In this document: positions 1 to 12,307 of the stretch, in pieces | Numbering within the stretch: the first letter of the stretch is position 1 | How the letters are laid out: each line of letters opens with the position of its first letter | Origin: Kuschelorhynchus macadamiae | Lineage: Eukaryota; Arthropoda; Insecta; Coleoptera; Curculionidae | Direction of reading: 5' to 3' | Assembly (NCBI GenBank): GCA_030620095.1 | Contig: JAUTXW010000884.1 | Span: 310,001-374,000, forward strand | DNA: 64,000 nucleotides | Notes under the pieces: generated by a model | Database searches by the model: none | The model's input: the letters and a program-made list of their open reading frames with translations, nothing else | What the model was told of the DNA's origin: nothing | Position numbers and translations under genes: made by a program

Positions 1-64
<64 letters not shown>

Positions 65-71
65 TGGATAT

Positions 72-120
<49 letters not shown>

Positions 121-122
121 TA
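1..122. repeat. (TA)n microsatellite
   Basis: Almost pure AT dinucleotide, broken once at about 61-78. The tract runs off the left edge of the window, so its full length is unknown. Confidence 0.97.
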
Positions 123-779
123 TTAACATATATAAGCTTCAACCACAAAATCTCGCACAAAATGTCTTGCAGAGAAAACATTATTAACTTGGCGTCTACC
201 TACTTCTAACTATTTTTAACTAAAATAATTTATACTGTTTTACTCTGTGTTTGAAGCTTTTTACTACATCATCCTGTTTAACATTTATTGGCAGCTAATA
301 ATGTAGCTGTCCTCATGACATAATGCTCTATTTTGCCATTGTTTTAAATTTAAAGTTATATGAATATGTAGAAGATTTATATATATATATATATAAAAAT
401 ATAATCCATATTCATTGATTTAATTTTTTGAAAGGTCTTTTTATGTTTTAAATTCTGTTTAATAGACTTTTGCAGACCCATGTCACTAGTCTTGCTAATG
501 GGGTCATTAGTTTCAATAATATTAAATGACTAAAGATAGAAACCAAAAGGGAAATCTTATTTTAATAATTAATTGTGAGTATGTGTGAATAGCAGTGGTG
601 CAAAAAAGATTAGAGATAACACAACATCACCAATCTTTTAACACAATGAGAAATATGGTTCTCTGATAATCAAAGGCTCTACAGTTATTTAGTTTTTATC
701 AACCTTCAACATAGTTAAAACCATTCTCTAGAGTTTGCTCAAATTTTTTACACATATCTTTAATCAATCAATCTAAAAC
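123..779. other. A+T-rich intergenic DNA, no gene seen
   Basis: I see no coding pattern, RNA gene or clear repeat boundary here. A second short (TA) run lies near 380-393. Confidence 0.6.
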
Positions 780-1165
780 AAGTGTGAAAACTACTTATTC
801 GATTAATTTAAAATTTTGCAGAAGAATTAAGTACAATATAGATACGAACTGGTAAAATTTTGGTTTGAATTTAAAATTACGGAACAAAATGGCAGCCAAA
901 TAAAATGTATAAAAAATTAGATGTGATATAGGGTTAAACTGATACAATTTTGGTATGAATTCAACATGGCGGAGCAAAATGGCATCCTAATAATTTTATT
1001 TAAATAATCGTTGTAAAACACTACTTAATTAACTGAACTTTTGCCCAGAAAGAAACATGTGACATAGGTAGAAATTGGAAAAATTGGTATGAACCTCGTT
1101 ACGAACACAGTATGGTGGAACAAAATGGCGCCCTAATAAAATGTTTAAATATTCTGTAAAATTCC
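780..1165 (+). repeat. Dispersed ATGGCGG repeat, three units
   Basis: Three diverged monomers of a family found at seven loci in this window. Each has the order: aactggtaaaattttggt, then a stretch ending in a variant of atggcgg-acaaaatggcggcc (cores near 879, 964 and 1110), then taaaatgtttaaa. An open frame on the minus strand (795-977) is a by-product of the repeat and is not a gene. Confidence 0.8.
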
Positions 1166-1743
1166 ATTTCTTGGAATAAAAACCTTTTTTTTATGGAGAA
1201 AATTAATTTATTGTTTGTAAACACCATAAATAATATTTTTAATAATAAATAATAATTGTAATTATAATAATACATAAATTAAGAACTTAAAAAATTGAAA
1301 TAAATTACAGTTTATTGAATGTATATAAAGTTATTACCAAATAATTATATGCATATATAGACTATGTATTGTATTTATTGACTATTTATTTGTTGTATTT
1401 GTGTAGAATTCTGTACGAGGGAAGTTATGGGTAAAGGTGAATTTACCGATTTTTTATGTTGTATTTGTCGAGTCAAAAGTCACCGTTCTCTTAAATTGTT
1501 ATTTCGTGCATGGGCACTTTACCACAATTCGTTCTGTTTTATTCACTTACTATATCTGCTTAAATATAACTACTGCTTCGATAGTTCTGTATATGATTTA
1601 TTAAAATTTGTTTTGATTTGTTATTATTTCATTGTTATTATTTTTTTTATTTTTAAAAAATTTAGTTTTTTAAAAATATATTATTTTCCTATATAAAACG
1701 AAGGTTTTTATTGTACTGTATTGACTTTTTAAACATTTAATTA
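1166..1743. other. A+T-rich spacer, no gene seen
   Basis: The 89-codon frame at 1427-1696 is mostly F, L, I, Y and K from T- and A-rich DNA, with no recognisable domain. I do not support it as a gene. Confidence 0.6.
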
Positions 1744-2640
1744 GGTCATTCTACATAAAAAAATATGAAAAAAAGTTCATATGCACCTGAGTCTGCAAAC
1801 GCATCATGAGGGTGCTAGGACCCATTGAAGATGTCGCCCAAAACATGCTTTTTATTTTATTACTTTGGCACTGCTTTTGTACCAGTTATGAATTTTGGTA
1901 GAGGAATAGTCACTAATGAAAGCTATTTTTAGCAGCTAGCAAATTTTAAATTTCTTAACCAGCGGCGTGCCGGCAGGGGGTGTGCTGTTTTTAGTTACTC
2001 ATTATTTTTTCAACCCTGTACTTTTTTGACATTTTAATAGAATATTAGGATTATCTGCTATTTTTTGCATAAAAAAGGTGTTCTTATTAAATGGTCGAAA
2101 AGTCCGAGAAAAATCGTTCCAATATTTTTAGGTCGATCGAAATGACTCATTTAGAAGAGAAAAGATAAGAAAATGTTACCTGAACCTTTATAAGTACAAA
2201 TGGTAAAGGGGCTTACAATGAACGTAAAAGAAATAAGTGCAACTTCGGGGTGGGGGAGGGTTCACGCAGGGGGTCTAAAAGGAGGGCAAATAGTATTTAT
2301 GGAATTCTCGGCGAAAGTTGGTGTCTGATAGAGAATATCCTATACAACAGTTGTAGGTCGTGCAAAAGTGTACTAGTTTTGTACTGACCACTTTTTAACA
2401 TAACCTCAAAGTTTCCGAGAAAAATAAAAAATAAAAGACAAAAAAAATCCTTTGTTTTTTTTTTCATTTCCACAAAACTAACTCAATTTTAACGGAACTT
2501 TTGCTTTAAAGTCTGTCGTATTTTTCTTAATTGTGTACAACATAGGATTTGTCCATAAAAGTATGCAACAAATGGGAAACTTTTTGATAACTTATTTCTC
2601 AGAAAAATTTGATCTTAATAAAAGTTGGGGCATGAAGAAA
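1744..2640 (+). repeat. Left long terminal inverted repeat of the 1744-5464 element
   Basis: Starts at ggtcattctacat and matches, in reverse complement, the sequence ending at atgtagaatgacc near 5430. Shared internal landmarks include ttttgcacgacct, aattccataaatactatt and acaaatgggaaac. Confidence 0.88.
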
Positions 2641-2886
2641 AAAAAATTCAGCTAAATTGGTCAAACCATCGCGGAGTAATCGATGTAAAATTAAAAACAA
2701 ACGGAAACGTTAGAGTTTCAGGCAATAATTTGGCTACAATAAAAGCTAATAAAATTACAGCAAATGTTGAACATGATTACCATTCATAGAAAAATATCCA
2801 ACTAAACTATTTCGCATCGATGATCGTACTCGTTTAAATCAAATATTAAGCCAATGTCAACTTCATAATTTCTTTGACAGTTTATT

Positions 2887-3980
2887 TTGAAAATTTACTT
2901 ACAAAAATCAGTTTTGTTGGTTTTTAAAAATGCATCATTTATGTATGGAAAAGCGAATGGTTGCGCCCGTGAAGCTCGTAGACTATATCAACAGGCATTT
3001 CCAAATTGTCAGCTTCCCGATAAACGAATATTCAGCAGTTTACATCAACGGCTTAGAGAAAATGGTAGCTTTTTCACAACGAAGAGCAGATTGTGGAAGG
3101 ACTCCTACTACCCGTACTGTAGAAGCAGAAGAACGGGTTTTAGGGGAGGTTGCAGGTAATCAGGAATCTGGACTAGAAAACTAGCTTTAAGACAGAGTGT
3201 TCCCAAAGTAGTGTTTGGAAAATTTTAAAAGAACAGCTTCTTCGACCGTACCAGTTACAAGGTGTGCAAGCGCTAAAGCCCCAGGATTTACAACCCAAAT
3301 TGAAGTTTTGTGAAAGGATGCGAATGAAATGCCGACAAGACGCCCGTTTCCTTGAAAAAGTTTTTTTCACCGACGAAGCAGGTTTTACACATAAAGGTAT
3401 AATAAACTTCCGTAACAACCATGTCTGGGCAGAGGAAAATCCCCACGCCTATTTTGAAGGTAAATTTCAAGATCGATTTTCTATTAACGTTTGGACGGGG
3501 ATTTTAGGAAACATAATTATAGGACTGAATGTTTTGCCGCAACCTCTAAATGGTACTTCATAATTATATTTTTTACAAAATAATCTACCTGAATTACTTG
3601 ATGATGTGCCCTACGAACTTAGACTACAACATTGGTTTATAGAGGATGGGGCCCCACCCCATTTCAGCATTCAAATGCCACAAAATTTGAATCAACTTTA
3701 TGGTGAACGATGGATAGGACGGGGTGGACTAATTGCTTGGCCGCTCCGTTCTCCAGACTTAAATCCATTACACTATTTTCTTTGGGGATATTTAAAAGAG
3801 TTGGTTTATTCCGTGCGAATTGAAAATGCAGCACATCTGGAACGAGTGATGGTGCTGTGTCAAGAAGTTCATAACAAACCTGGAATACTTGAACGTGTAC
3901 GATTATCGATGGAAAATCGTTTAGCTGGATGTGTAGCTATGAATGGTAGTCATTTTCAACATTTGCTGGAATTTCCTTAG
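2887..3980 (+). pseudogene. Broken Tc1/mariner-type transposase (DUF4817 plus DDE)
   Basis: Pieces in three frames read in family order. An N-terminal helix-turn-helix (MYGKANGCAREARRLYQ, frame of 2887) matches the DUF4817 type. A linker follows in the frame of 2930, then a DDE domain in the frame of 3264: FTDEAGF holds the first Asp, EDGAPPHF the second, and SPDLNPLHYFLWG the third. I count 36 residues between the second and third Asp. Within the DDE domain an in-frame TAA at 3561-3563 is followed directly by the expected continuation, so it is a single nonsense change. At least two frameshifts lie between about 3090 and 3264. The catalytic residues survive but the frame does not, so this copy cannot make transposase. 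It sits centrally between the long inverted repeats, consistent with being the element's own gene. Confidence 0.85.
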
Positions 3981-4599
3981 CTTTTATTGTAGCTAAATTG
4001 CCTGAAAATCTAACGTTTGTGCTTGTTCTTAATTTTATTTGTTTAGGTTGATCCTTAGGATTATCAAATTTATATTTTTAAAATATCCAACAAATGTTTG
4101 CAGTTTTTTTTTTGCAATAATAACAATAATTTTATTTCTTAATTAAATATTTTGCGAGATATTCATTTGTCCCAGTCCAAAATAATTTTGTTTAAAGGAA
4201 ATTTCTACGGTGAAAATTTATTTTACAGAGTTCCGCGTGTCCTCATTTTTTCGTTTTGAAATATTCTTTTCGATAAAAAAACTGTCACAATTCAAAACCA
4301 TCACTAAAAATTACATTTTACGAAAAAAAAATACAATAGTGATTTGTTTCATTTTTTAACCAAAGAAAAAAGAGACAAGTATTTAAAAAAAATAAGATTT
4401 TCAATCCACTTATCTCCGTATAATACGCAAAACTTCACTTAACTTTTACTTAAGATTTTTTGTGGCCTTTATAAAGCTGCTGTCACAAAATTTCATTTCT
4501 TTATATTTAAATTATTATTTTAAAGAAGTATATTTTTTTGTTCTTTTTGAACACGCTGTACATTTGATCTAAAATTTAATACTCCAAAAATTGTTTTTT

Positions 4600-5464
4600 T
4601 CTTTATGCCTTATCTTTTATTAAGATCAAATTTTTCTGAGAAATAAGTTATCAAAGTTTCCCATTTGTTGCGTACTTCTATGGACAAATCCCATGTTGTA
4701 CACAATTAAGAAAAATACGACAGTCTTTAAAGCAAAAGTTCCGTTAAAATTGAGTTAGTTTTGTGGAAATGAAATTTTTTTTATTTTTCATTTTTCTCGG
4801 AAATTTTGAGGCTATGTTAAAAACTGGTCAGTACAAAACTTGTACACTTTTGCACGACCTATAACTGTTGTATAGGATATTCTGTATTAGACATCAATTT
4901 TCGCCGAGAATTCCATAAATACTATTTGCCCTCCTTTTCGACCCCCTACAGGAACCCTCCCCCACCCCTAGGTTGCACTTATTTCTTTTACGGTCATTAT
5001 AAGCCCCTTTACCATTTGAACTTATAAAAGTTCAGGTAACATTTTCTTTTCTCTTCTAAATGAGTTATTTCGATCGACATAAAAATATTGGAATTTTTTT
5101 CGGAAACCGTTAACTTTTCGGCCATTTACCAAGAGCACGTTTTTTATGAAAAAATAGTAGAAAATCCTAATATTCTATTAAAATGTAAAAAAAGTGGAGG
5201 GTTGAAAAAATAATGACTAATTAAAAACAGCACACTCCCTGCCGGCCCGCCCTTGGTTAAGAAATTTAAAATTTGCTAGCTGCTAAAAATAGCTTTCATT
5301 AGTGAGTATTCTTGTACCAAAATTCATAACTGGTACAAAAGCAGTTCCAAAGTAATAAAATAAAAAGCACGTTTGCGGACCCAGGTGCATATGAAATTTT
5401 TTTCATATTTTTTTTATGTAGAATGACCCTCTGAAATTTGGCTACGCAATTTCCGGACACCCTG
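4600..5464 (-). repeat. Right long terminal inverted repeat of the 1744-5464 element
   Basis: Reverse complement of the left arm, with the intact outer terminus (acaccctg then TA at 5465-5466). Small indels separate the arms. Confidence 0.88.
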
Positions 5465-5775
5465 TATATGATTGACAAAATTTGTCCCTGTTTCATTCTT
5501 GATTTTTGTGCAAAATTTCGACTTAATTTGATATGTAGGGTTTTTTACATTTCAATAGGCCGCTATTTTGGTCCGCCATATTGGATTTACCAAAATGCTA
5601 CCAGGTCATCCCCATATGATTTAATTTTTGGCCAAAACTAGAAGTGAATCGGATAAAAAAAAATTATCTATGCCGCGAAAAAAGACAGGCTGACGGAATT
5701 GAGAAAACATTTTTTGGCATCCCTAAAATATGAAAATCTGTTACACTATTTTCCTCTTACTAAGTAAAAATTACA
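5465..5775 (-). repeat. Dispersed ATGGCGG repeat, one unit plus leader
   Basis: In reverse orientation it carries ggccgctattttggtccgccatattgg near 5556 (positions only approximate), then a leader with gacaggctgacgga and ttttttggcatccc, and ends at a hairpin-like ttttcctcttactaagtaaaa that is duplicated in tandem (5746-5800). The 1744-5464 mariner element abuts it directly. Confidence 0.75.
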
Positions 5776-5811
5776 CTACTTTCCTTTTACTAAGTAAAAA
5801 TTTAATGAATG

Positions 5812-6640
5812 TTTCTCTTATAATACGCATTTTTTTCCAACATTTTTCTCTTTAAATTAAAAACTCTTGTTAAAAAAACTATTTTGATCGTTTTAGCTTC
5901 TCCAAGAACGTTTTGAAAAAAAGTAAATACAATTATGCCTTTCCGAATGTTAATTTTACATCAGGGGCGTACTAATTAATTTTTTCAGACCGTTATATCT
6001 TTCTCATTTTCTTAAATTAGACTTTGTGACTGCAAACCTCGGGACAGTTTTTTAATTTCATGAAATAATATCCGTAGTCTGAGTAATTTTGATTATTTTT
6101 TAAAATTAATTTTTTTTAACATAAAAACTACTTTTTTTTTAAATTACCAATTATAGACACTTTTTAATTAAAATTATACCTAACTGAGTATGTTTTCTTC
6201 TTTATTAGTAAGTCTTCGTATACCGAGTGTTCAAAAAATGCCTAGAATTGGTAATTTAAGAGAAAGCAGTTTTTATGTTAAAAAAATTGAGTTACCTAAT
6301 AATCAAAATTACTCAGACTACGAGTAATAATTGTATGAAATTAAAAAACCGTCCTTAGATTTGAAGTCACTTTTATCAAAAATAATAAGAAAAAGTAAAA
6401 ATACCCTTTACGGAATTCAGGAGACAAAGTCTGAATTAAGAAAATAAGAAATATATATGACGGTCTGAAAAAAATAATTGGTACGCCCCTGAAGTAAAAT
6501 TAACATTCAGAAAGGCAAAATTGTATTTACTTTTCCTCAAAATGTCCTTAGGGAAGCCAAAACGAATAAAAGAATAGTCTTTTTAATAAGAGTGTTTAAT
6601 TTAGGGAGAAAAATGTGGAAAAAATGCGTATTATAAGAAA
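5812..6640. mobile_element. Fold-back (long inverted-repeat) element
   Basis: Arms of about 340-390 bp (5812-6153 and 6245-6640) are imperfect reverse complements around a loop of about 90 bp. The outer ends read tctcttataatacgc and gcgtattataaga. Internal landmarks on both arms are tcaggggcgtac / gtacgcccctga and taattttgattat / ataatcaaaatta. No coding capacity is seen. It looks like a MITE or fold-back relic whose superfamily I cannot assign. Confidence 0.8.
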
Positions 6641-6959
6641 AAAAAATAATTAAAAAAGAAACAAATCAGATATCAAATTTTTGGAAAATTAGTTTTTTGC
6701 TAACAACTCATTTATTAAGTACATACATATAAAATCAAAATAATTTCATATTTATAAATTTTCGCTCTTTACAAATTTCATGTAGAAAAAAAAAACACTT
6801 TTGTCTTATCACTCGTATATACCAAACCAAAGGTACTCTTATAACAGGCATACCACAAAAATTTTAACACAACATAAGTCTACAAAATGTAAAAAAACCT
6901 TTTGTAAACCTAACATTTTGTCTACAAGTTATAGCCATTTAAATTTAGGTTAAATTTTA
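6641..6959. other. A+T-rich spacer, no gene seen
   Basis: No recognised feature. Confidence 0.6.
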
Positions 6960-7275
6960 AAATATTGCACTTCAGTTGCACAATAGTGTAGAAACAAGCT
7001 GGTAAAATTTTTGTGTAAATCTAATATGGTGGAATAAAGTGCCTAATAAATTGTTAAAGATTTTCGTCTCAAAAAAAACTACTAAATTATTTGAAATCAA
7101 ATTTTACACAATTGATATCAATCCTATAAGACAGAACTAATTTCTTCATTGTCTTCAAATTTTGAGCAAATTCAAGTGTAAGCTAGAAATTAACTGGTAA
7201 AATTTTGGCAAAATCCAATATGTTGGGACAAAATGTGTCATAGTAAATAGTTTAAAAGTCATACTTCACTAATAC
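6960..7275 (+). repeat. Dispersed ATGGCGG repeat, two degenerate units
   Basis: Cores are aatatggtggaataaag near 7021 and aatatgttgggacaaaatg near 7213, each preceded by aactggtaaaattttt/ttggt and followed by taataaattg/tagtaaatag. Both are more decayed than the copies at 48 kb. Confidence 0.7.
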
Positions 7276-7541
7276 AAAAGAGGAAGTTCCGAGTGAAGCT
7301 AATTTGCCGATTGTTTTATAACTTAGGATAAGACTTAGAAGGAGCTATTTTATGTTTACAATCTTAAAAAAGTGTGAAATATCCGCAATAACGCAACAAA
7401 CTTTATACCATTTTGACTGAGGTGAGGGTAGGAAAGGAAGTTATAGATTTGATAATTTTGTACTTGTCTCCACAAATGTTTAATATTCTTAAGATAGAGC
7501 TAATGCTGATGCGTTAAAATACACAGTTAGTTCAATGTTAA

Positions 7542-8066
7542 GGGAGAACTGCACGCAGTATTATGGATCATTTGCAAGCCTTCCGCCGCTGCAATATTAT
7601 GTTAAAACTATAAGATATGTTTTAGCTTCAATGTGATTTCAATAGGGAAATATGTATAGTTGGGCGCTAAATGCGATTTTTTATGAAAAAATCTAATCTA
7701 GAATTATAAAATGGAAATAGATTTGTCCATTTTCGACCATTTTTCGACCACTTTTTAACGCAAATGCCGTCGCATATAATTTTTTTTCCACAAAATGGCT
7801 CTTTACCGCCTTGCATTGATCCTTTGTCAACGTAACTGCAAAATTTGAAATGGTAAATCGTACTCATGTCTTTGTATTTCTGCAGCGCGTTAACCCTTTT
7901 GAACCCATTTTTAAACGAAATGTAATTTAAATTGCCTATACATAACCCATTTTTTTGAGGTCAGACGTGCAAGAAGTTTTTTCTAATACGTAGGTACCTT
8001 TTCATCTTACTTTGAACTTGACTAGACCTTGTCGCTAGTTTTTCACTTTTTGCGTGCAGTTCTCCC
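7542..8066. mobile_element. 525-bp TTAA-flanked non-autonomous element
   Basis: Begins gggagaactgcacgc and ends gcgtgcagttctccc, an inverted pair, with TTAA on both sides (7538-7541 and 8067-8070). A second copy in the opposite orientation begins at 63633, also after TTAA. TTAA targets are typical of the piggyBac group, but these ends start GGG rather than the usual CCC, so the superfamily is an inference. It has no coding capacity; the frame at 7667-7867 is antisense to non-coding element DNA. Confidence 0.85.
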
Positions 8067-8972
8067 TTAAGCAGTGGCGATATAGACATTGCTTCTTGGG
8101 GTGGCGCGGCGGGGGGTTTGAGACGATTAATTTAGCTTAAATAAAAGTAGCTCAGAGGGAGGTTTTAACCTCCAAATTCCCTTTTAAATAGTCCAATGAT
8201 GGTAACTAATAATTTGGTAAGGTGTTTTGTTGTTCTGGTATTAATTTCTATGGTAATGTAACACTAAAGTTTTTCTCAGTTGATAGTGGCTTTAAATTAA
8301 TCAATATTTATGACATTATATTGCATTTATAATAAAATGTTTAGATATGTGACTCATATACTGTTTCCTATATAACGCAAACCCAATAAAATTACCGGAA
8401 AACCTGGGTCTGAATAACCACAGTCGCGTCGTAGATAAATTCGGTTATTGTAACCTTGAAGTTTTGCAATACTATAAAGGGACATTATACTTGATTTTAT
8501 ATATTTGTTTAACATATGTCTTGGCTAAGAGGTCTGGAGTGATTATTTTCATGACTTTAGATACAGGGTGATTGCTATACGTTCAGAAGGGCAGGGGTGA
8601 GCTCCTTCCTCCAACTTATTCAAAAATCAACCACAATGTATAATAAAGCATCATGCACATATTGAGGGGGAAGAAGAATAATGAGCAAAAGGCAGGGCAA
8701 CAACAATATTTGATTTTAGTTTTTAAAAATCAATGAATGAAGCACCCTAAAAGACAATCAGTTCTAAAGAAAGTGAAGAACTCTATACTGGCTGTACTAG
8801 TGACAAAAGTGAAAATTTCCTAGAAAACCGTCGGAATTGAATTTGAATATAATTGTTAATTTATACAAAGTGCACCAATTTGATAGCTATTAGAATTATC
8901 TAGAGCATCAATGAATAGATTAGAATAGAACATAAAGTTCCTGTTGTATCTATTATTACAATTTTTTTGTCG
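8067..8972. other. Spacer with fragments of transposon ends
   Basis: No gene. gcagtggcg near 8072 and acagggtgattgctat near 8573 resemble transposon termini, but no partner end was found. Confidence 0.5.
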
Positions 8973-9394
8973 TGAACATTCTAAACATCTTTTGTGTTAT
9001 ATGTCCTGTACCTAAATTCAATGCTTTTCGAGAAAATTATTTTTGAAAATTGACATTTTTGACCCTTTGAAGGCCTGTAAATGGCAAACGACCATACAAG
9101 GAACAAAATAAATGGATTTCACTTACCTGTGTTAGTTTATAGTTATCTATCACCTGATGCCAATTTCCGGTTTGGCAGGAAGTGTCAAAATTTGACATTT
9201 CCTGTCAATCCGAAAATTGATGTGGGATAGTAGATAATTAAAAACTAAAACCGGAAAGTGAAATTCATTTTGTTAAGTTGTTTGGAAGTTACAGAGCTTC
9301 AGATTACCAAAATATCAATTTTCAAGAGTAATTTTTTTAAACAGTTAAATTTAGGTAGGTATACAAAATATAACTTAAATTATTTAGAATGTTC
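8973..9394. mobile_element. Palindromic fold-back element, ~420 bp
   Basis: The sequence is an imperfect palindrome centred near 9188 (tgtcaaaatttgaca). The outer ends are tgaacattcta (8973) and tagaatgttca (ending 9394). Paired landmarks include gaaaattgacatttt / aaaatatcaattttc and gatttcactt / aagtgaaattc. There is almost no loop, so the arms meet at the centre. No coding capacity. Confidence 0.75.
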
Positions 9395-9926
9395 AAGAAA
9401 ATAGAAAGATGCAATAATATACAGAGCATGTCATTTAAAAAAACATGTTGCCACCGTTTTAGGGTAAAAGCGGTAACACCGCACAATTAGAAATATTAAA
9501 AAAATGTTTTTGTTTACCTGTGGCCAGACCCAACTTTTTTTAGTAATCTATTAATTGTCTCTCTAGATACTTCCGCTACTGAGTTTGGCCAGGGTTCTTA
9601 GCGACCTGGAAAACCTGGAAACGTTCAGAAATCCGACAAAAAATCAGCGAAAAGTCAGGGAATTTACAATAAATAATAGAAAGTCAGGGGAGTTTATACT
9701 AAACCTGCAAAAATAATAAAATTAGTATTTCCTTGTATTGTTTGATTGTATTTACCCAAAATTACTTCGTCGGGTTTATATAACTATAATTATATTTAAC
9801 ATATATATTATAGAACTATAATTTATTTAACATCCCTTGTATTACTTAAAATTATTTTGCGGCTCTTGTATAAGAAATGTATTTAACATCCCTCGTATAG
9901 AGCGGAAGCGTTCACGGCTTTGATCA

Positions 9927-10078
9927 ATTAAGAAATCATGGTTCTTGGGATTAGACCGTGTCAAATTGGAATTACTCTCCGACGTTTCGCCTTCGATTGC
10001 ACGAGGCATCTTCAGGGGTCTTTACTCCACGAGATCTGAACACTGACGGTCTAATCCCAAGAACCATGATTTCTTAAT
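9927..10078. mobile_element. 152-bp unit with perfect 33-bp inverted repeats
   Basis: Positions 9927-9959 and 10046-10078 are exact reverse complements (attaagaaatcatggttctt and onward). The 86-bp interior carries a hammerhead-like motif on the minus strand (9981-10015). Non-coding. Perfect arms suggest a recent origin or a constraint. Confidence 0.8.
9981..10015 (-). ncRNA. Small hammerhead-ribozyme-like motif
   Basis: On the minus strand: CTGAAGA, a stem II of about five pairs (TGCCT with AGGCG, first pair U-G), then GAAAC and GTC. CTGAAGA fits the hammerhead core CUGANGA, and GAAAC-GUC gives the two-pair stem III without a loop known from Penelope-associated small hammerheads. Stem I pairing is weak beyond two pairs. 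Confidence 0.5.
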
Positions 10079-10249
10079 CCCCCGTATAGTCAGACTTGCC
10101 CGCCGGCGCCGTTCACAAGAACAGTACCTGGGACTACTAGAAAATCGTAATGTGACTTTCTAGTAGGAGCATATTGTGTTTTAAAAGATTCACCTGCCAG
10201 GAGAGCTAGTTTTACGGCTCTTACAAATTGTGACAAATTTCCCTTTTGT

Positions 10250-11277
10250 AAAGTTTTGTAAAATTAGATGGGTAGAAAATGACAGAAAAAGGACTTTTTA
10301 TCTCCCCTTAAAATTTGGATGGAAGATAAAACCACTAATCTTCCATCAAATGTTTCAGTTACTAAGACAAAAAAGGCTTTAAAAGATACGTTTTTAAGAT
10401 CAAAACTCCCTTTTACACATTGCCTCCATTTTAGAACCATTTAAAAAAAGAATAAGAGCGATAAATCTATGGTTCCGTTTGTGTGATGATCTATTACAAA
10501 TACTAAACGAATTAATCAAAAAAATCTTAAAAACACAAGTTATGAATAAAGGTCTCCAACAAATTTTAAAATTAAATTTTGTTAATAAAGATATCTTTTT
10601 ACCAACTAATAAGACTGATGTTGGTTTTGCCACTAAAACGGCATTAAAAGACCTAATGTTCCTGAAAAAGACAAACTTCTTTTTTTGTCGGAATGTCAGT
10701 CATTTTCGATAAATCAAATAAAGAAGTTAATAGAAAATTGTTGTCTTAAATATAAGTTTATTAAATATGTAACATGCTTAAAACCAAACATCATTTTGAT
10801 CAAGGAGTTTCCAATATAGCATTTCCAGCATCTAATAGATACCGAATTTATATATTTTGGCATTGGATACATTTTTCTACAATTTGTTAGGACAAAATGA
10901 CTACTTTAAAAATTGTGGCATAGCATTAAGTTAATTTTGATCCTTTCTCATGGAAACACCACCGTTGAGTCGGGGTTTTCCATAAATAAAAATATTTTAG
11001 TTGAAAATCTGTAAGAGGAGTCCATTATCTGCCAGACAAGTATATGACGCAATTTATCAAATAGGTGGTGCATTAAATGAGGGTATGTATAAAATATACT
11101 TACAAAACTTATCAAGATGCCCTTGACAACCAAAAAAAAGGGAAAGAAAAAGAAATTTATGTCGAAAAAAAGAGCCGAAAGTGAACTTTATTAGTTAGAA
11201 AATAAAAAGAAAAAACTAGAAAAGGAAACAGCATTCATGGAACTGGAAATATCGAAACTGAGACGAAAAATTTAAAA
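10250..11277 (+). pseudogene. Degenerate hAT-like transposase, C-terminal part
   Basis: Recognisable pieces occur in several frames. The frame of 10479-10712 gives CDDLLQILNELIKKILK and TDVGFATKTALKDLM. At about 10925-11011 another frame reads ILSHGNTTVESGFSINK, which resembles the hAT C-terminal dimerisation motif (an E-x-GFS core). A charged tail with EREKKF and LEISKLRRKI follows to about 11275. Stops and frameshifts separate the pieces. Related direct repeats (gacctggaaaacctgga near 9604, gggaaaacctggaag near 11543) and ggttcttag / ataagaacc lie at 9594 and 11588, so the parent element may span about 9590-11605, but its ends are not secure. Confidence 0.5.
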
Positions 11278-12307
11278 TACTTATTTTCTATTTTTTTCTA
11301 TAATCTTTTTAAATTTAATTTTTAATAAACACATGTCGCAAGTATATATTAATTTTTTGTTTGTAAATGCTTTGTATAACTGCAGTTTTTCTACTTAATT
11401 TTAAATAAAACACAATATTCTTTTAGAAATGTATACCTCTTCCAGTTAAAGTAACCCTGAAGTTTAGTTTCTTCGTTTTGTTGGTTTTTTTTATAAGAAA
11501 TATAAATTCTCAAAATATAACCTGGAATCTCCATGAAATTATCAGGGAAAACCTGGAAGTCAGAGAATTTGATAATTCAAAATTGATAAGAACCATGTTG
11601 GCGCACCCTGTATGTATATAAGCAGAGGCGTTCTTAGGGGTGTGCCCGTAGTGCGTTCCCAAAGGCGCCCGATTCTTGAGGCGGCTTAAATAGGATAAAA
11701 TTGTGATTCATAATCTTTGTGAATTAAATATTTTTGTCATTTGTTAATTAAATTATCTATAAATTCTAGAAGAAGAATTCTAGAAATTATATAGTAAATC
11801 GGCTAAAGGAAATTGCTGGAAATTATTTTTAACCTCGAAAAATTGCCGCTAGGGGACGCCATAAGAACTTTAAATCGTAAATGTTGATTTTTTTGTGAAT
11901 TTGCATAGTTAAGGTGTGTTGAAAATATAACCATAGTATTCTTCAATAAGTTGCGCAACTTTTTACTATTTATCATTTTTTTCTATTTTCAATAATAAAG
12001 TGGTGGGGGAAGGTTAAACATTTTTTGTTTCAAACGTTGATATCTCTGTTTTAAGTGAACCGATTTTATTGAACTTGGTCTTAAAAAAAGAACTTTTTCG
12101 CTCTATTTGCGGTGCTATTAATAGTCACCAAATTTATTTTGCTATTGGTCGCTAGATGGCGTTTTTCTGGAATTCCTCAAATAATACGGATTGACTCAAA
12201 AAAATCAAATGGTATGATATGACTTATTGGTCAGATTTTATTTTGTGGTTATGAAGGTTATACGATAGGGGAATAAAAAAACCAGATCCATATTTAATTT
12301 AAAAAAG

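Larger units (their letters stand above)
1744..5464 (+). mobile_element. Tc1/mariner-type element with ~0.9-kb inverted repeats
   Basis: Two long inverted repeats (about 1744-2640 and 4600-5425) flank a broken transposase. The right end continues about 40 bp further to a terminus reading ccggacaccctg at 5464, followed by TA, which is the usual mariner target. The matching outer ~40 bp is missing on the left, so the left end is truncated or diverged. The left arm also carries about 45 bp near 1803-1848 that the right arm lacks. By eye the arms are roughly 85-90 percent identical. Inverted repeats this long are unusual for the Tc1/mariner group, whose repeats are more often tens to a few hundred bases. 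Confidence 0.85.

Noticed and set aside
9588..11606. A bounded hAT element around the 10250-11277 relic
   Set aside because: The similar sequences at its edges are mostly direct, not inverted, and no target duplication is visible.
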